DNA from: Pseudomonas mosselii
GTDB lineage: Bacteria > Pseudomonadota > Gammaproteobacteria > Pseudomonadales > Pseudomonadaceae
DNA length: 64,000 nt
Direction of reading: 5' to 3'
Assembly (NCBI RefSeq): GCF_003205295.1
Contig: NZ_QJRP01000004.1
Coordinates: 1 to 64,000 of the forward strand
The position numbers and the translations under genes were made by a program. Below are positions 19,280 through 32,739 of this stretch, piece after piece (positions within the stretch are counted from its first letter, which is position 1; each line of letters opens with the position of its first letter). A model generated the notes under the pieces. That model saw only the letters and a list, made by a program, of their open reading frames with translations, searched no databases and was not told the origin of the DNA.

Positions 19280-20290
19280 TTACTCCTTGTGGTAGGCGGT
19301 GACGCGCTCGACCTCTTCCTTCGAGCCGAGGATCACCGACACGCGCTGGTGCAGGCTCTCCGGCTTGATGTCGAGGATGCGCTCGTAACCGTTGGTGGAG
19401 GCGCCACCAGCCTGTTCGATGATGAACGACATCGGGTTGGCTTCGTACATCAGGCGCAGCTTGCCCGGCTTGCTCGGCTCGCGGGCGTCGCGCGGGTACA
19501 TGAACAGGCCGCCACGGGTCAGGATACGGTGCACGTCGGCGACCATCGAAGCGATCCAGCGCATGTTGTAGTTCTTCTTCAGCGGACCGGTCTCACCGGC
19601 CAGCAGCTCGCCCACGTAGCGCTGCACCGGGGCTTGCCAGTGACGCTGGTTGGACATGTTGATGGCGAACTCGGCGGTGGTTTCCGGGACGCGGATGTTT
19701 TCGTGGGTCAGGACGAAGCTGCCCAGTTCGCGGTCCAGGGTGAAGCCCTTGACGCCGTTGCCCAGGGTCAGGATCAGCATGGTCTGCGGGCCGTAGATGG
19801 CATAGCCGGCAGCGACCTGCTCGGTACCTGGCTGCAGGAACGCTTCTTCGTTCAGGCTTTCGTTCTGGCTCAGGTACTGATTAGGGCAACGCAGTACCGA
19901 GAAGATGGTGCCGACCGAAACGTTGACGTCGATGTTCGACGAGCCGTCCAGCGGGTCGAAGACCAGTAGGTAGGCGCCTTTCGGGTACTTGCCCGGGATC
20001 TGGTAGGCGTTGTCCATTTCCTCGGACGCCATGCCGGCCAGGTGGCCGCCCCACTCGTTGGCCTCGAGCAGGATGTCGTTGGAGATCACGTCGAGCTTCT
20101 TCTGCACTTCGCCCTGCACGTTTTCGGTGCCCATGCTGCCCAGCACGCCGCCGAGGGCACCCTTGGACACGTGGTGGCTGATCTCCTTGCACGCACGCGC
20201 CACCACCTCGATCAGGAAGCGCAGATCGGCAGGGGTATTGTTGCTGCGGGTCTGCTCAATCAGATAGCGACTCAGGGTAACGCGGGACAT
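19280..20290 (-). CDS. fbp: Fructose-1,6-bisphosphatase class I
   Basis: 336 residues. Removes the 1-phosphate of fructose-1,6-bisphosphate in gluconeogenesis. The metal-binding [22 protein letters not shown] motif is near residue 115, and the C-terminal [20 protein letters not shown] with EQAGG is the substrate-binding block of class I enzymes. A GGAG ribosome binding site precedes the ATG. Upstream of DUF924 and downstream of glgP with REP sequences between, it fits a carbohydrate storage and gluconeogenesis neighbourhood. Confidence 0.97.
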   Translation of the reverse strand: MSRVTLSRYLIEQTRSNNTPADLRFLIEVVARACKEISHHVSKGALGGVLGSMGTENVQGEVQKKLDVISNDILLEANEWGGHLAGMASEEMDNAYQIPGKYPKGAYLLVFDPLDGSSNIDVNVSVGTIFSVLRCPNQYLSQNESLNEEAFLQPGTEQVAAGYAIYGPQTMLILTLGNGVKGFTLDRELGSFVLTHENIRVPETTAEFAINMSNQRHWQAPVQRYVGELLAGETGPLKKNYNMRWIASMVADVHRILTRGGLFMYPRDAREPSKPGKLRLMYEANPMSFIIEQAGGASTNGYERILDIKPESLHQRVSVILGSKEEVERVTAYHKE

Positions 20291-20419
20291 GTAAGGCTCC
20301 GAAAGGAATAGGGGGAGAAAAACCCCCGCAGTTTACAGGGAGAGTTGCGGGCTAGCGAGCAAAGAGACTCGTCGGGTGGGGTTGAGTTCAGCAAGCAGCC
20401 GGCCGGTGGTCGGTTTAAG

Positions 20420-20510
20420 CCATCGCGGGGCAAGTCGGGCCGCCGCATCGCCGCTCCCACGCCAACCCGCCCTGGAGCGTCGTTGTGGGAGCGGGCTTGC
20501 CCCGCGATGG
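20420..20510. repeat. Pair of inverted REP elements
   Basis: CCATCGCGGGGCAAGTCGGG and the inverted GCGGGCTTGCCCCGCGATGG lie between the glgP stop and the fbp start. They may serve as the glgP transcript end. Confidence 0.85.
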
Positions 20511-20513
20511 ACC

Positions 20514-22979
<2,466 letters not shown>

Positions 22980-23097
22980 GAGGCATCCTCGGGCAAATGG
23001 GCGAAAGCGCAGGGAGATTGTTCAGCCTAGACGCTCTGACACGGAGCGACAGCGACGGTTCGCGGTTTTCATCCACCGCTGGCGAAACCGGCAAAAG

Positions 23098-23118
23098 GTT
23101 GTTCACAAATTGAACAAC
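23098..23118 (+). promoter_or_regulatory. Inverted repeat overlapping a putative promoter
   Basis: GTTGTTCA and TGAACAAC, 5 bases apart, form a perfect 8-bp-arm palindrome in the glgP-ykgJ intergenic region. The left arm contains a -35-like TTGTTC, and a -10-like TATCAT lies 19 bases downstream. It looks like a dimeric regulator site about 60 bases before the YkgJ-family start. The regulator is unknown. Confidence 0.5.
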
Positions 23119-23177
23119 TCCGGTATCATCGCGCGCCCCAAAACCGTGATTTCCCTTGCAAGAATAAAACCGCAACC

Positions 23178-23582
23178 ATGAAACCGACCCTGATCGCCGC
23201 CGCCGAAGTCGACCGCCTGGAGACCTGGCAGCGCTATGCCAGCCACATGTGCGGTGGCTGCCACTCGACCTGCTGCACCCTGCCGGTGGAGGTGAAGATC
23301 AAGGATCTGATCCGCATTGGCGTGGTGGACGAGTTCGAGAAAGACGAACCGCCGAAGAACATCGCCAAGCGCCTGCAGAAGGACGGCATCATCGAACGCT
23401 TCAACCAGAAGTCGGGGATCTTCACCCTGACCCGGATGAGCAACGACGACTGCCTCTATCTGGACCGCAAGAGCCGGCTGTGCACCATTTATGACAAGCG
23501 TCCGGATACCTGCCGCAATCATCCCAAGGTCGGACCGCGGCCCGGGTATTGTGCATACAAGCCAAAGGCCGCAGTGCGCTAA
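23178..23582 (+). CDS. YkgJ-family cysteine cluster protein
   Basis: 134 residues, cytoplasmic. The UPF0153/YkgJ pattern is present: CGGCHSTCC near the N-terminus, DDCLYLD mid-protein, then C-x-I-Y-x-x-R-P-x-x-C-R and a final YCAY. The cysteines probably bind a zinc ion or Fe-S cluster; function is unknown. Transcribed alone. It converges on the second NEL effector with only 26 bases between stops. Confidence 0.88.
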   Translation: MKPTLIAAAEVDRLETWQRYASHMCGGCHSTCCTLPVEVKIKDLIRIGVVDEFEKDEPPKNIAKRLQKDGIIERFNQKSGIFTLTRMSNDDCLYLDRKSRLCTIYDKRPDTCRNHPKVGPRPGYCAYKPKAAVR

Positions 23583-23608
23583 GCCCACGGCCCTTGAACC
23601 TGGCGGCA

Positions 23609-26600
23609 CTAACCTGGCAGGTGCGCGTGCCCCTCCATAATGGTGAGCTCGCGAATCAGACGCAGCACTTGCTCGCCGTACTCGACCTGCAGGCGATCGT
23701 AAATCGGCTGCAGTTGCTCGATCGTTTGCCCGGGATGCTCATCGGGGATTGCCAGCACGCGCTGCTGATAATCCTGCTCCAAGGCCGCGAAGCGGTCAGC
23801 GTGGACTTCTTTCAAGTAATCGACCCAATAGTCACGCCTAACGGCGTAGTCAATGAAAGGGGTGCCATGCTCGCCACGCTGCACCTGGGCCAAGGCTTCA
23901 GCCAGCTCACCCCGCCGCAGGTTGGCAGAGCTGCGGAACAGCATGCTGCTTGGCGGCAGAGGTAGGTCCAGCTCTTTCGCCCAGTGCAGACGGTAGGCCA
24001 GACGGACTTCCGCCTCATCCCTCGAACCTGCCTTTGCTCGCGCAATGTCGTCCAGCTCTTGCAGGCGGTACAACCGCACGGTCAGTCGGTAGAGCGCTGC
24101 ACCGCGCGAAAGTGCGGGGGCATCTCGCACTGCCTGCTCGGTGAAGACACGAATCTCCATCTGATTAAGCAGCAGCCAGGCACCGTCCGCGCAAGTACCT
24201 ACCGCTTGATGGGCGATCACGTTGAACAGTTGACGCTGCTCCGTGCTGGCAGCGGCAATCTCCAGGACCTGCCAGACCCTGGTCGCAAAAGCTGCACGGG
24301 TGCTGCTGGTTCGATAGGGCGCGGCCTCGGTCAGGCGTCCGACGAGCCCCAGCAGGTCCTGAGCATCATCGGCTGCCAGCAGTGCCTGCCAGGTGGTGCG
24401 GTGTGCCGCGTTCTCCTCACCACCACCCAGCAGCCACGGCTCGATGTCAGGGATGCCTTGCACGAAGGCAGTCGGCGGACTATGGATATGCCCTTCGCTC
24501 TGCGAGCCGCTTTCGGAGCCATCCTCGGACTCTGTATCTGAATCATGCCTGTCCCGCGACTCGTCGTTGGCAATCGAATCCGGCAGGTCCATGTTGAAGG
24601 TGTAAGAGCGTTCGTAACGTTCGGAGGCGTGGGCTTGCTGCATGGTGTACTCGCTCAGCGGATTGCCCAGCAGGGAGATCTCCGTCTGCCCTTCCGGATT
24701 GCGAGGGTTGTAGAGGATACGCTCGGGCAAGTCGATGATCTGGTTGTTGTCCAGACCCAGTGTTTCGAGGGGAAACAGGACTTCCACCCAGGCGGGCCAT
24801 GCTTCAAGCCCAGTATTGATCAATGAAAGCGACCGCAGGCGCCCGGATAGCCGGGAAGCATCGGTGATCACGCCGATGAGATTGCCATCCAGCGCCAGCG
24901 ATTGCAGCCTCGGCATGCGAGCCAAGGCTGCGACCGTTTGCTGGTTCACCTGCAGGCCCAGGTCATACAGGTTCAATTGCTGCAATTCAGGAAGTGCCAC
25001 CAGTGCCTCGGGCAGCACGTGCGATATTAGGGCAAAGCCCTCCAGGGTCAGCGTTTGCAGCTCCTGAAACCGGCCGAGAAATGTATTCAGTTGCTCGGCG
25101 CTGGCGCTGATGCGGACCAGATGCAGGTCTTGAATTTGAGTCAAGTAGCGCTCAGGCAGATTGGAAGGAAAGTCAGCTAGATCAATCGCCTCGATAAACA
25201 AAGGAGCACGCCGCTCGCCCATTTGCAGGTCGTGCAGATGCGTAAGCAGCGTATCACTGATCATTGCCCTGGCAGTGCTGCTGTCGGAAGTGCTTGGCGC
25301 CTGTTGCCAGCTGTCGAGGATCCGACGCAGTTCGCTGTGAAGCCCCCGGTTTTCATCGAAAAGGCTCCGGGTCGAGGGGGACACATCGACTTCGAAGGCA
25401 AACCGTGCGCCGGCCGAGTTATCGCCAAGCATGACCCGCATGAGGTGGCATGGTTGGATCGGATTACCCTGTAGCGAAATCATGGTTTGAGGTGGGGCTG
25501 TTCGAACATCGCTGACCAGAGTGTCAGGCAAGGACTGCAGATAATTGTCACGCATTGATAGGCGCTGCAGGGATGACAGTACCTGGCCGTCAAGCCACAT
25601 TGGCCACGTACTCAGGCCCATGCGGTCGAGCCCCAGAACGCGCAACGACAGTCCATGCATCAGATCTTGCCCTGTGGGTACATCGAGGCGGTTGCCACTC
25701 AGGTCGAGATGCTCAAGATTGCTCAGGCCACGTAGCCGACCCGCTTCGATTGAAGTGAAGGTAATACCTTGATTGCGCAGGCTCAACACTCGAAGCCGTG
25801 GCAAGTACTGGTCGATACGAGAAAGCGTCACGACCGTAAGCTCTCGTGAACTCAAGGTCGCGTGGCCTTGGCCGAGGTCCAGTGAGGTCAGTTGCGTAAA
25901 CCCTTGGTAGAAGTCGCCAAGGGTACGCGAGTCCGCTACCGCCTGATCGAAGCCGGCCGCAAGCCCGCTGATTTGCGCGCCTATGAGCTGCAGGTTTTGC
26001 ACACGCGACAGGAAGAAATCGGGCAGCCCGGAAGGAAAGTCGATCAGAAAGACCTGTTCCAGGCGTAGTGTCGCATTGGAATGTCCAAGCTCAGGTAAGT
26101 GGGTGTCGGACCAGTGTTGCCAAATCGCCTCAAGAATACGTCCTCGGCTGGCCGCACGCCGATCGAGATCGACAATCGCGTTGGATGCATCGCCCCAGGC
26201 GTCGAGCCGAGCGCTCAAGGTCGTGCGCTCTGTGAGCAGCTCGCAAAGGCGGGCATGAATCTGTTGACGATTAAAGCCAGCGGCTTCCAACTCACCGAGC
26301 AACTGTTCTGCGCACGCCACCTGACGCGGCAACCCGACCAGACGAATCATGTCGAGCAACGTCTCCCTGACGATGTACTCGCTGGTTACACCTCTGCCGC
26401 CCAGGGGATAACCGATACGACCATCGGCCAAGCGCATGGGAGAACGCCAGGCAGGATGGCTGGGTTGCATCTTCAGCAGCTCCCGCAGCGCGGATCGCGG
26501 CAACAGCGGTCCCCCCTGAAGCTTGGCCTTGAGCTGCTCCCCCTCCCAGGAGCCAGGGAACCCCAGGTTTGCGCGGGGAGCATCGGGCAATGCATGCAAT

Positions 26601-29161
26601 ACTGCCGCACACAGACTGTCGCGCCCGTGCAGATGCAACCCATCGCTGTCAAACGCCTCGAAACCATCGCCCGTGCGAACCAGTACCTTGCGAATTCCGG
26701 CATTTTCGACGCCGATGCTATCGAGCAACCTGCCGCCGAACCACCTGTCGCGCAACTCGATGCGCACCTCGGAAGACCAGCCAGCCAGGCGCTCGATGCT
26801 GTGCAGGATCAGCGTATCGGTATCGGGGTTGCGCACCGACTCCAGGTAAAGCCCTTCGTATGCCCGTTGCAGGCGCAAGTGTTGCCGATAGATGCGAATT
26901 TCTTGCGAAAGGCGCAAAGGGACCTTGCCGGCTTGCAATTGCAGCAGTTCGTCCGCGTTGGCGTTGCGGGCAAGCTCCTCGGCGATGCTGCCGGGAAGAC
27001 TGGGATAGGCAGCGCGAATAGCCCTGACAGGGCCTTGTGGGTTGGCGTGAAGTGCCTGATAGCGAGTTTCGAATGCAGTAGTTCGCGTTGTGGCATTGGC
27101 CGAGGGCAGTTCGCTGACCACTTGCTCATCGAGCCTAAAGCGCTCCAGAGTGTCCTCGAATAGCGCAGGGGGACGCAGGTTATCGCTGTACATAGCCCGC
27201 AGGACGGTTTCCGAGGTACCGCTAACCCACAGAACATGCTGCGCGGTGGTAGCGTCGATGCCTGCCGCATGCAGATTCACACGCCGAACCAGCGTGTGCC
27301 CCTGCCATTCGAGAGGTTGATCCAGTTCATGTTGCCAGGTACCGGCACCGTTATGGCGGGCGATCGGTGGGTAACGGTCAGCATCGGTGGGGTGTTCGAG
27401 CCGATACTCGTCACCAGCCCCTGCTGGTCTGACCGAATAGACCTTGTCCTCGAGCGCAAGCCAGGTCTTGCCTTGATAGTGATAAAGCCCGAGCTCGTCT
27501 GGTTTCAAGTCGGCGGGCAAGATTACATCGTGGGCAAAGGGGGCTAGATCGGGGTACCAGAGGCGGGTTTTGCCATCGGGCATCTCCACAGGCTTGAGCT
27601 CTTCGATGAACGAGGGCGTCTCTACCGGGACTCTTTCTACCGCGGGGGTACCGGCGCCCGCTCCCGCTGCGCCCAGGGCAGCGAACAACGCCACGTTCTC
27701 CAGTACATCCACCAGGTATCCCAGTGCCTGCTCACGGTCATCGTTGGCCCAACTTTCCAAGCCGTCAAAAACTTCGAAACCAATCTGGAAAGCAGTCACG
27801 CCCATCATCACCGGCCCCAGCCCCGGCACGAAAAACGCCGCGACATTGAGCACTTGTAAGGCCGTCTGAATGAAGTAAGCCTTGCGCTTTTGCGCAGTCA
27901 TCTCATCTTCAGATGCGGTGGAAACAGCATGAAACGCTGCATCATCCTTAAGGCGGGCTTTTTTGTTGGCCACCAGCTCATCGAGGAACGGCAACTCAAA
28001 GTAGTGCATGCCCAAGGGCATTTCCGCTGCTGGGTCAGGCCGCACCCGGTAAAACTTCGCCTCCGGATCCCACTTCATGGGAATCAACCGGTGCTGCAGC
28101 TTACCCATGAGTTCTTCTTCATAGCGAGCCGGCAGCAGGCGCCGCAAGCTACCCACCTTGAGATCCAGCAGTTGCCGTGGCAGCTCTGCGATCAGCGCAT
28201 CGATCGACGGGTGCTCCACCAAAGGCGTGGAGGCGCCAGGCAAATAGCACACCAGTCGCTCCCTGTAAGGGGCAACACCGATGATCAAGGCCCCGGTGAG
28301 CTGGCGCGTCCACAGCGTAATGAAGTTGCACTGCAAGCGGCTGCCCTGATAGCTGGCTTTGTTGTTGAGCGATAGCTCCAGCAACGCCTCGTACATGGAC
28401 TCACTAAGTTTTTCATGCATATACGCAAGGTGAGCATGAACCCTGAATGCATAGCGCTCGCTGTCGCTTAGCAGCTGCGCAGGCGCGGATTGCCAGGTCG
28501 CGTCGATCAACGCCTGGTACTGGCCACCGATGTCCAGCTCCCGCGACAAGGCCGCGAACTGATCAGCCGCGACGGGCAGCCTGTTCCCTGTCGCGCGGGT
28601 GAGGACGAAGTCATCACTGTCGAGAATGACAGCCTGCATCGAGTCAGCGTCCATACCGCCAGGCTGCGCTTCCGATGCCTCGAAATTCTGCATGGCGCAA
28701 CGCAGCAGTGATTGAGTGGCCAATTTCAACGCACGCTGAGCATCGGTGACCGGATCTCGATCGAAGCTCAGCTTGAATTCCACGGCCTTGCGGGCATTCA
28801 CCAGATAGGTTTTCGACATATCCAGGTCGAGTCCGAAGCGCTCCTTGAAGGCCGGACCCAGGATTTTCGAGGCGAACGCGTCCAAGTCTGGCAGCGGAGC
28901 AAGCAATGCGGCTAGATCGGCTTCGCACTGCCGATGCGCAGAGTAGTCATCGCCAAGCGTGCGAGCGACCTGCGGGTACAACAATCGCGCTTGCAAGAAC
29001 CAGGACGGTGGAGATTCGATCGCATTGCGCAGATCCTGATGGTCTACAGGCTCCGCCGTCGATATCCAGGCGGGCAGTTTGCTTTCGATCACACGCTGGC
29101 GAGCAAAGCTATTGTGCTTGGTAGACGCTGCTTCATCGGAAGCAGATGAGGAAGAGGTCAT
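23609..29161 (-). CDS. Giant LRR effector with NEL-type E3 ubiquitin ligase domain
   Basis: 1850 residues. The ATG at 29161 has an AAGGAG ribosome binding site 8 bases upstream. An ATG 14 codons earlier lacks one. N-terminal chassis to about residue 550, with LDIGGQYQALI, the CYLPGASTPLVEHPS signature and a hydrophobic hairpin FFVPGLGPVMMGVTAFQIG. Two LRR arrays lie at about nt 26070-25440 and 25190-24650 (minus), each after a helical linker. An acidic Ser/Asp-rich linker follows (about 24570-24495), then the NEL domain with Cys-Ala-Asp as the CxD motif (Cys1657, codon 24193-24191). No signal peptide. Same architecture as the effector at 1-5502 but clearly diverged, and base composition looks less GC-rich than neighbouring core genes. 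A host-directed ubiquitin ligase is inferred; secretion route unknown. Confidence 0.92.
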   Translation of the reverse strand: MTSSSSASDEAASTKHNSFARQRVIESKLPAWISTAEPVDHQDLRNAIESPPSWFLQARLLYPQVARTLGDDYSAHRQCEADLAALLAPLPDLDAFASKILGPAFKERFGLDLDMSKTYLVNARKAVEFKLSFDRDPVTDAQRALKLATQSLLRCAMQNFEASEAQPGGMDADSMQAVILDSDDFVLTRATGNRLPVAADQFAALSRELDIGGQYQALIDATWQSAPAQLLSDSERYAFRVHAHLAYMHEKLSESMYEALLELSLNNKASYQGSRLQCNFITLWTRQLTGALIIGVAPYRERLVCYLPGASTPLVEHPSIDALIAELPRQLLDLKVGSLRRLLPARYEEELMGKLQHRLIPMKWDPEAKFYRVRPDPAAEMPLGMHYFELPFLDELVANKKARLKDDAAFHAVSTASEDEMTAQKRKAYFIQTALQVLNVAAFFVPGLGPVMMGVTAFQIGFEVFDGLESWANDDREQALGYLVDVLENVALFAALGAAGAGAGTPAVERVPVETPSFIEELKPVEMPDGKTRLWYPDLAPFAHDVILPADLKPDELGLYHYQGKTWLALEDKVYSVRPAGAGDEYRLEHPTDADRYPPIARHNGAGTWQHELDQPLEWQGHTLVRRVNLHAAGIDATTAQHVLWVSGTSETVLRAMYSDNLRPPALFEDTLERFRLDEQVVSELPSANATTRTTAFETRYQALHANPQGPVRAIRAAYPSLPGSIAEELARNANADELLQLQAGKVPLRLSQEIRIYRQHLRLQRAYEGLYLESVRNPDTDTLILHSIERLAGWSSEVRIELRDRWFGGRLLDSIGVENAGIRKVLVRTGDGFEAFDSDGLHLHGRDSLCAAVLHALPDAPRANLGFPGSWEGEQLKAKLQGGPLLPRSALRELLKMQPSHPAWRSPMRLADGRIGYPLGGRGVTSEYIVRETLLDMIRLVGLPRQVACAEQLLGELEAAGFNRQQIHARLCELLTERTTLSARLDAWGDASNAIVDLDRRAASRGRILEAIWQHWSDTHLPELGHSNATLRLEQVFLIDFPSGLPDFFLSRVQNLQLIGAQISGLAAGFDQAVADSRTLGDFYQGFTQLTSLDLGQGHATLSSRELTVVTLSRIDQYLPRLRVLSLRNQGITFTSIEAGRLRGLSNLEHLDLSGNRLDVPTGQDLMHGLSLRVLGLDRMGLSTWPMWLDGQVLSSLQRLSMRDNYLQSLPDTLVSDVRTAPPQTMISLQGNPIQPCHLMRVMLGDNSAGARFAFEVDVSPSTRSLFDENRGLHSELRRILDSWQQAPSTSDSSTARAMISDTLLTHLHDLQMGERRAPLFIEAIDLADFPSNLPERYLTQIQDLHLVRISASAEQLNTFLGRFQELQTLTLEGFALISHVLPEALVALPELQQLNLYDLGLQVNQQTVAALARMPRLQSLALDGNLIGVITDASRLSGRLRSLSLINTGLEAWPAWVEVLFPLETLGLDNNQIIDLPERILYNPRNPEGQTEISLLGNPLSEYTMQQAHASERYERSYTFNMDLPDSIANDESRDRHDSDTESEDGSESGSQSEGHIHSPPTAFVQGIPDIEPWLLGGGEENAAHRTTWQALLAADDAQDLLGLVGRLTEAAPYRTSSTRAAFATRVWQVLEIAAASTEQRQLFNVIAHQAVGTCADGAWLLLNQMEIRVFTEQAVRDAPALSRGAALYRLTVRLYRLQELDDIARAKAGSRDEAEVRLAYRLHWAKELDLPLPPSSMLFRSSANLRRGELAEALAQVQRGEHGTPFIDYAVRRDYWVDYLKEVHADRFAALEQDYQQRVLAIPDEHPGQTIEQLQPIYDRLQVEYGEQVLRLIRELTIMEGHAHLPG

Positions 29162-29281
29162 GGGCGAGGCTCCTTGGATGGAACGCTCGATGCTAAGTGC
29201 CACTCACCGTCGGCAAGCGTTAGCATGTTCTACGCGACCGGCCTGTTTGCCCTTGGGCCGAGGCATGGCGCTCGCAAAAAG

Positions 29282-29315
29282 AAAACGCCCCCGGCCTTTC
29301 GACCGGGGGCGTTTT
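29282..29315 (-). terminator. Intrinsic terminator of typA
   Basis: AAAACGCCCCCGG and CCGGGGGCGTTTT form a 13-bp stem with an 8-base loop just after the typA stop. The T-run is present on both sides, so it can work in both directions and also insulates the effector gene. Confidence 0.9.
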
Positions 29316-29336
29316 CATTCAGCCTGAACTAATGAC

Positions 29337-31157
29337 TCAGTTCTTGGCTTTCTTGGCAGCGCGGGTACGCTCGCCTTCGTCGAGGATCTTCTTGCGCAGA
29401 CGGATCGACTTAGGCGTGACTTCGCACAGCTCGTCGTCCTGGATGAATTCCAGGGCCTGTTCGAGGGTGTGGCGAACTGGCGGAACCAGGGCGATAACTT
29501 CGTCCTTGCCCGAAGCACGCATGTTGTCGAGCTTCTTGCCTTTGGTCGGGTTCACGCCCAGGTCGTTGTCACGGCTGTTCAGGCCGATGATCTGACCGTT
29601 GTAGATCTCCTGGCCGTGTTCAACGAACAGCTTGCCGCGAGCCTGCAGGGTTTCCAGCGAGTAGGTCAGTGCCTTGCCGGTCTCGACCGATACCAGGACA
29701 CCGTTCAGGCGGCCGGACATCTGGCCCGACTTCATGGTGTCGTAGCGATCGAAGATCGAGGTCAGGATGCCTGCACCGTTGGTCAGGGTCAGGAACTGGT
29801 TACGGAAACCGATCAGACCACGGGCCGGGATGTTGTACTCAAGGCGCACACGGCCCTTGCCATCCGGAACCATGTTGGTCAGGTCGCCTTTACGCAGGCC
29901 CATCTCTTCCATGACCTTGCCCTGGGATTCTTCAGGGATGTCGATGGTGACGTTCTCGAACGGCTCCTGCTTGACGCCGTCGACTTCGCGGATGATCACT
30001 TCAGGACGGCCTACGGCCATCTCGAAGCCTTCACGGCGCATGGTTTCGATCAGTACCGACAGGTGCAGCTCGCCACGGCCCGATACCTTGAACTTGTCAG
30101 GGGAATCGGTTTCCTGAACACGCAGGGCAACGTTGTACAGCAGCTCTTTGTCCAGACGGTCCTTGATGTTACGGCTGGTGACGAACTTGCCTTCCTTGCC
30201 GCAGAACGGCGAGTCGTTGACCTGGAAGGTCATCGAAACGGTCGGCTCGTCAACGGTCAGCGGCTTCATCGCTTCGACGGTATCCGGGGCGCACAGGGTG
30301 TCGGAGATGAACAGCTCGTCGAAACCGCTGATGCAGACAATGTCGCCAGCCTGGGCTTCTTCGACGTCGACACGGTGCAGGCCGTGGTGGCCCATCAGCT
30401 TGAGGATACGACCGTTGCGCTTCTTGCCTTCGGTGTCGATGGCGACAACCGGGGTGTTCGGCTTGACGCGACCACGGGCGATGCGGCCAACGCCGATAAC
30501 ACCGAGGAAGCTGTTGTAGTCCAGTGCCGAGATCTGCATCTGGAACGGACCGTCACGGTCAACAGACGGTGCGGGTACGTTGTCGACGATCGACTGGTAC
30601 AGCGCGGTCATGTCCTCACCCATTTCGGTGTGGTCCAGGCCGGCGATGCCGTTCAGGGCCGAGGCGTAGACGACTTTGAAGTCCAGCTGTTCGTCGGTGG
30701 CGCCGAGGTTGTCGAACAGGTCGAAGATCTGGTCCAGAACCCAGTCAGGACGCGCGCCCGGACGGTCGACCTTGTTGATCACGACGATCGGCTTCAGGCC
30801 GGCTTCGAAGGCCTTCTTGGTCACGAAGCGGGTCTGCGGCATCGGGCCGTCCTGGGCGTCGACCAGCAGCAGCACGGAGTCGACCATCGACATTACACGC
30901 TCGACCTCGCCACCGAAGTCGGCGTGGCCGGGGGTGTCGACGATGTTGATGTGGTAGCCGTTCCAGTTGATGGCGGTGTTTTTCGCCAGAATGGTAATGC
31001 CGCGCTCTTTTTCCTGGTCGTTGGAGTCCATGACGCGCTCGTCGTTGAGCTCGTTACGCTCCAGGGTGCCGGACTGGCGCAGGAGTTTGTCGACCAGGGT
31101 GGTTTTACCATGGTCAACGTGGGCGATGATGGCGATGTTACGCAGATTTTCGATCAC
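29337..31157 (-). CDS. typA: Ribosome-associated GTPase TypA/BipA
   Basis: 606 residues. A translational GTPase that acts on the ribosome during 50S assembly and stress or cold adaptation. G1 is [10 protein letters not shown] near residue 13, G3 [12 protein letters not shown] near 76, and G4 [10 protein letters not shown] near 130. EF-G-like domains and the BipA-specific C-terminal domain follow. The start is a GTG giving [13 protein letters not shown], the family N-terminus. Monocistronic, ending at a strong terminator. Confidence 0.97.
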   Translation of the reverse strand: MIENLRNIAIIAHVDHGKTTLVDKLLRQSGTLERNELNDERVMDSNDQEKERGITILAKNTAINWNGYHINIVDTPGHADFGGEVERVMSMVDSVLLLVDAQDGPMPQTRFVTKKAFEAGLKPIVVINKVDRPGARPDWVLDQIFDLFDNLGATDEQLDFKVVYASALNGIAGLDHTEMGEDMTALYQSIVDNVPAPSVDRDGPFQMQISALDYNSFLGVIGVGRIARGRVKPNTPVVAIDTEGKKRNGRILKLMGHHGLHRVDVEEAQAGDIVCISGFDELFISDTLCAPDTVEAMKPLTVDEPTVSMTFQVNDSPFCGKEGKFVTSRNIKDRLDKELLYNVALRVQETDSPDKFKVSGRGELHLSVLIETMRREGFEMAVGRPEVIIREVDGVKQEPFENVTIDIPEESQGKVMEEMGLRKGDLTNMVPDGKGRVRLEYNIPARGLIGFRNQFLTLTNGAGILTSIFDRYDTMKSGQMSGRLNGVLVSVETGKALTYSLETLQARGKLFVEHGQEIYNGQIIGLNSRDNDLGVNPTKGKKLDNMRASGKDEVIALVPPVRHTLEQALEFIQDDELCEVTPKSIRLRKKILDEGERTRAAKKAKN

Positions 31158-31284
31158 AACTGTATCTCGATCAGAGGATTCGGTTGCCGCCAGTGTAGGC
31201 GGCCAATATGTACTGTTTAAGGCTCAGCGGGCCCGGCGGTCGGGAGGGCGATGGCGGATGCTGCCGCCATACAGCCCTGGCGTC

Positions 31285-32739
31285 TTATGTCGGACGATAA
31301 ACACGCACATTGGCATGTCCCTCACTGAGCAGGTGGTGTGCGTGCAGACGGCTCATCACACCCTTGTCGCAATACAGCAAGTACTGGCGCGAAGGGTCCA
31401 GATGCTTGAACTTGCTGTTGATCGCATAGAACGGCATGGCCTGGACTTCGATACCTTCCAGCGCCAGGGGTTCGTCTTCCTGGGCATCAGGGTGACGAAT
31501 GTCGATGACGATCTGACCGGGCAGCGCCTCGGCCACTTCCTCGACTTCGATGTCCTTGCCCAGTTCATCGATCACATGGTCGATGGAAATGAACTTGGCG
31601 CGCTCCAGGGCACGCTCCAGCACTTCCATCTCGAACTGCTTCTCTTCGTGCTCCATGCGGTGACGCTTGGCATGGGTGGTCGGGTTCACCGAGATCACGC
31701 CGCAGTACTCGGGCATGTGCTTGGCGAAATCGGCGGTGCCGATTTCGGTGGCCTGGTCGATGATGTCCTGCTTGTGGCTGGCCAGAAGCGGGCGCAGTAC
31801 CAGCTTGTCGGTGGCCGAGTCGATGATCGACAGGTTGGGCAGGGTCTGGCTGGAGACCTGGGAGATCGCCTCGCCAGTGACCAGGGCGTCGATCTGCAGG
31901 CGGTCGGCCATGCGGGCGGCCGCGCGCAGCATCATGCGCTTGAGCGTGACGCCCATGTAGCTGTTATCGACCTTGTTGAGGATTTCGCCGACCACTTCCT
32001 CGAACGGCACGCTGATGAACAGCACGCGCTGGCTGCTGCCGTACTTCTTCCACAGGAAGTGGGCCACTTCCATCACGCCCAGTTCGTGGGCACGACCACC
32101 AAGGTTGAAGAAGCAGAAGTGGGTCATCAGGCCGCGGCGCATCATCTGGTAGGCCGCCACGGTGGAGTCGAAGCCGCCGGACATCAGCACCAGGGTCTGT
32201 TCCAGGGCGCCCAGCGGATAACCGCCGATGCCGTTGTGCTGGTTGTGGATCACGTACAGGCGCTGGTCGCGGATCTCGATGCGCACCAACACCTCTGGCT
32301 TCTTCAGCTCGATTCCGGCGGCGCCGCACTGCTGGCGCAACTGGCTGCCGACGTAGCGGTCGACGTCCATCGAGGTGAAGTCGTGGTGGCCGCCGCGCTT
32401 GCAGCGCACGGCGAAGTGCTTGCCGGCCAGCAGGTGGCCGAAGTGGTGCTTGCACTTGGCGACGATGTCGTCGAAGTCGCCCAGCGGGTACTCCTCGACC
32501 TGCAGGAAATGGGTGATCCCTGGGGTGCAGGTGAGGCGCTCGATCATTTCGCGCTGGATCTTCTCGTCCTCGACGCGGGTGACCACCTCGAGGTTGTCCC
32601 AGACACCATCAACCGCGAGCTCGGGATCCAGGTCCTTGAGCACGTTGCGGATGTTCTTGGCGAGCTGGCGGATGAAGCGCTTGCGCACCGGCCGGCTCTT
32701 GATGGTGATCTCTGGGAAGACTTTGACGATAAGTTTCAT
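31285..32739 (-). CDS. thiI: tRNA 4-thiouridine synthase / thiamine sulfurtransferase
   Basis: 484 residues. Makes s4U8 in tRNA and provides sulfur for the thiazole of thiamine. Order: N-terminal ferredoxin-like and THUMP domains, a PP-loop ATP pyrophosphatase with [14 protein letters not shown] at about residue 183, and a C-terminal rhodanese domain with the catalytic Cys in [10 protein letters not shown] (about 456). The ATG giving [15 protein letters not shown] is the conserved start. Upstream open frame runs into the glnA control region and is not coding. Confidence 0.96.
   Translation of the reverse strand: MKLIVKVFPEITIKSRPVRKRFIRQLAKNIRNVLKDLDPELAVDGVWDNLEVVTRVEDEKIQREMIERLTCTPGITHFLQVEEYPLGDFDDIVAKCKHHFGHLLAGKHFAVRCKRGGHHDFTSMDVDRYVGSQLRQQCGAAGIELKKPEVLVRIEIRDQRLYVIHNQHNGIGGYPLGALEQTLVLMSGGFDSTVAAYQMMRRGLMTHFCFFNLGGRAHELGVMEVAHFLWKKYGSSQRVLFISVPFEEVVGEILNKVDNSYMGVTLKRMMLRAAARMADRLQIDALVTGEAISQVSSQTLPNLSIIDSATDKLVLRPLLASHKQDIIDQATEIGTADFAKHMPEYCGVISVNPTTHAKRHRMEHEEKQFEMEVLERALERAKFISIDHVIDELGKDIEVEEVAEALPGQIVIDIRHPDAQEDEPLALEGIEVQAMPFYAINSKFKHLDPSRQYLLYCDKGVMSRLHAHHLLSEGHANVRVYRPT

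Noticed and set aside
31251..31270. ATGGCGG/CCGCCAT hairpin after thiI as terminator
   Set aside because: It has a 7-bp stem but no T-run on the thiI strand, and its place just after the stop is weak evidence alone.
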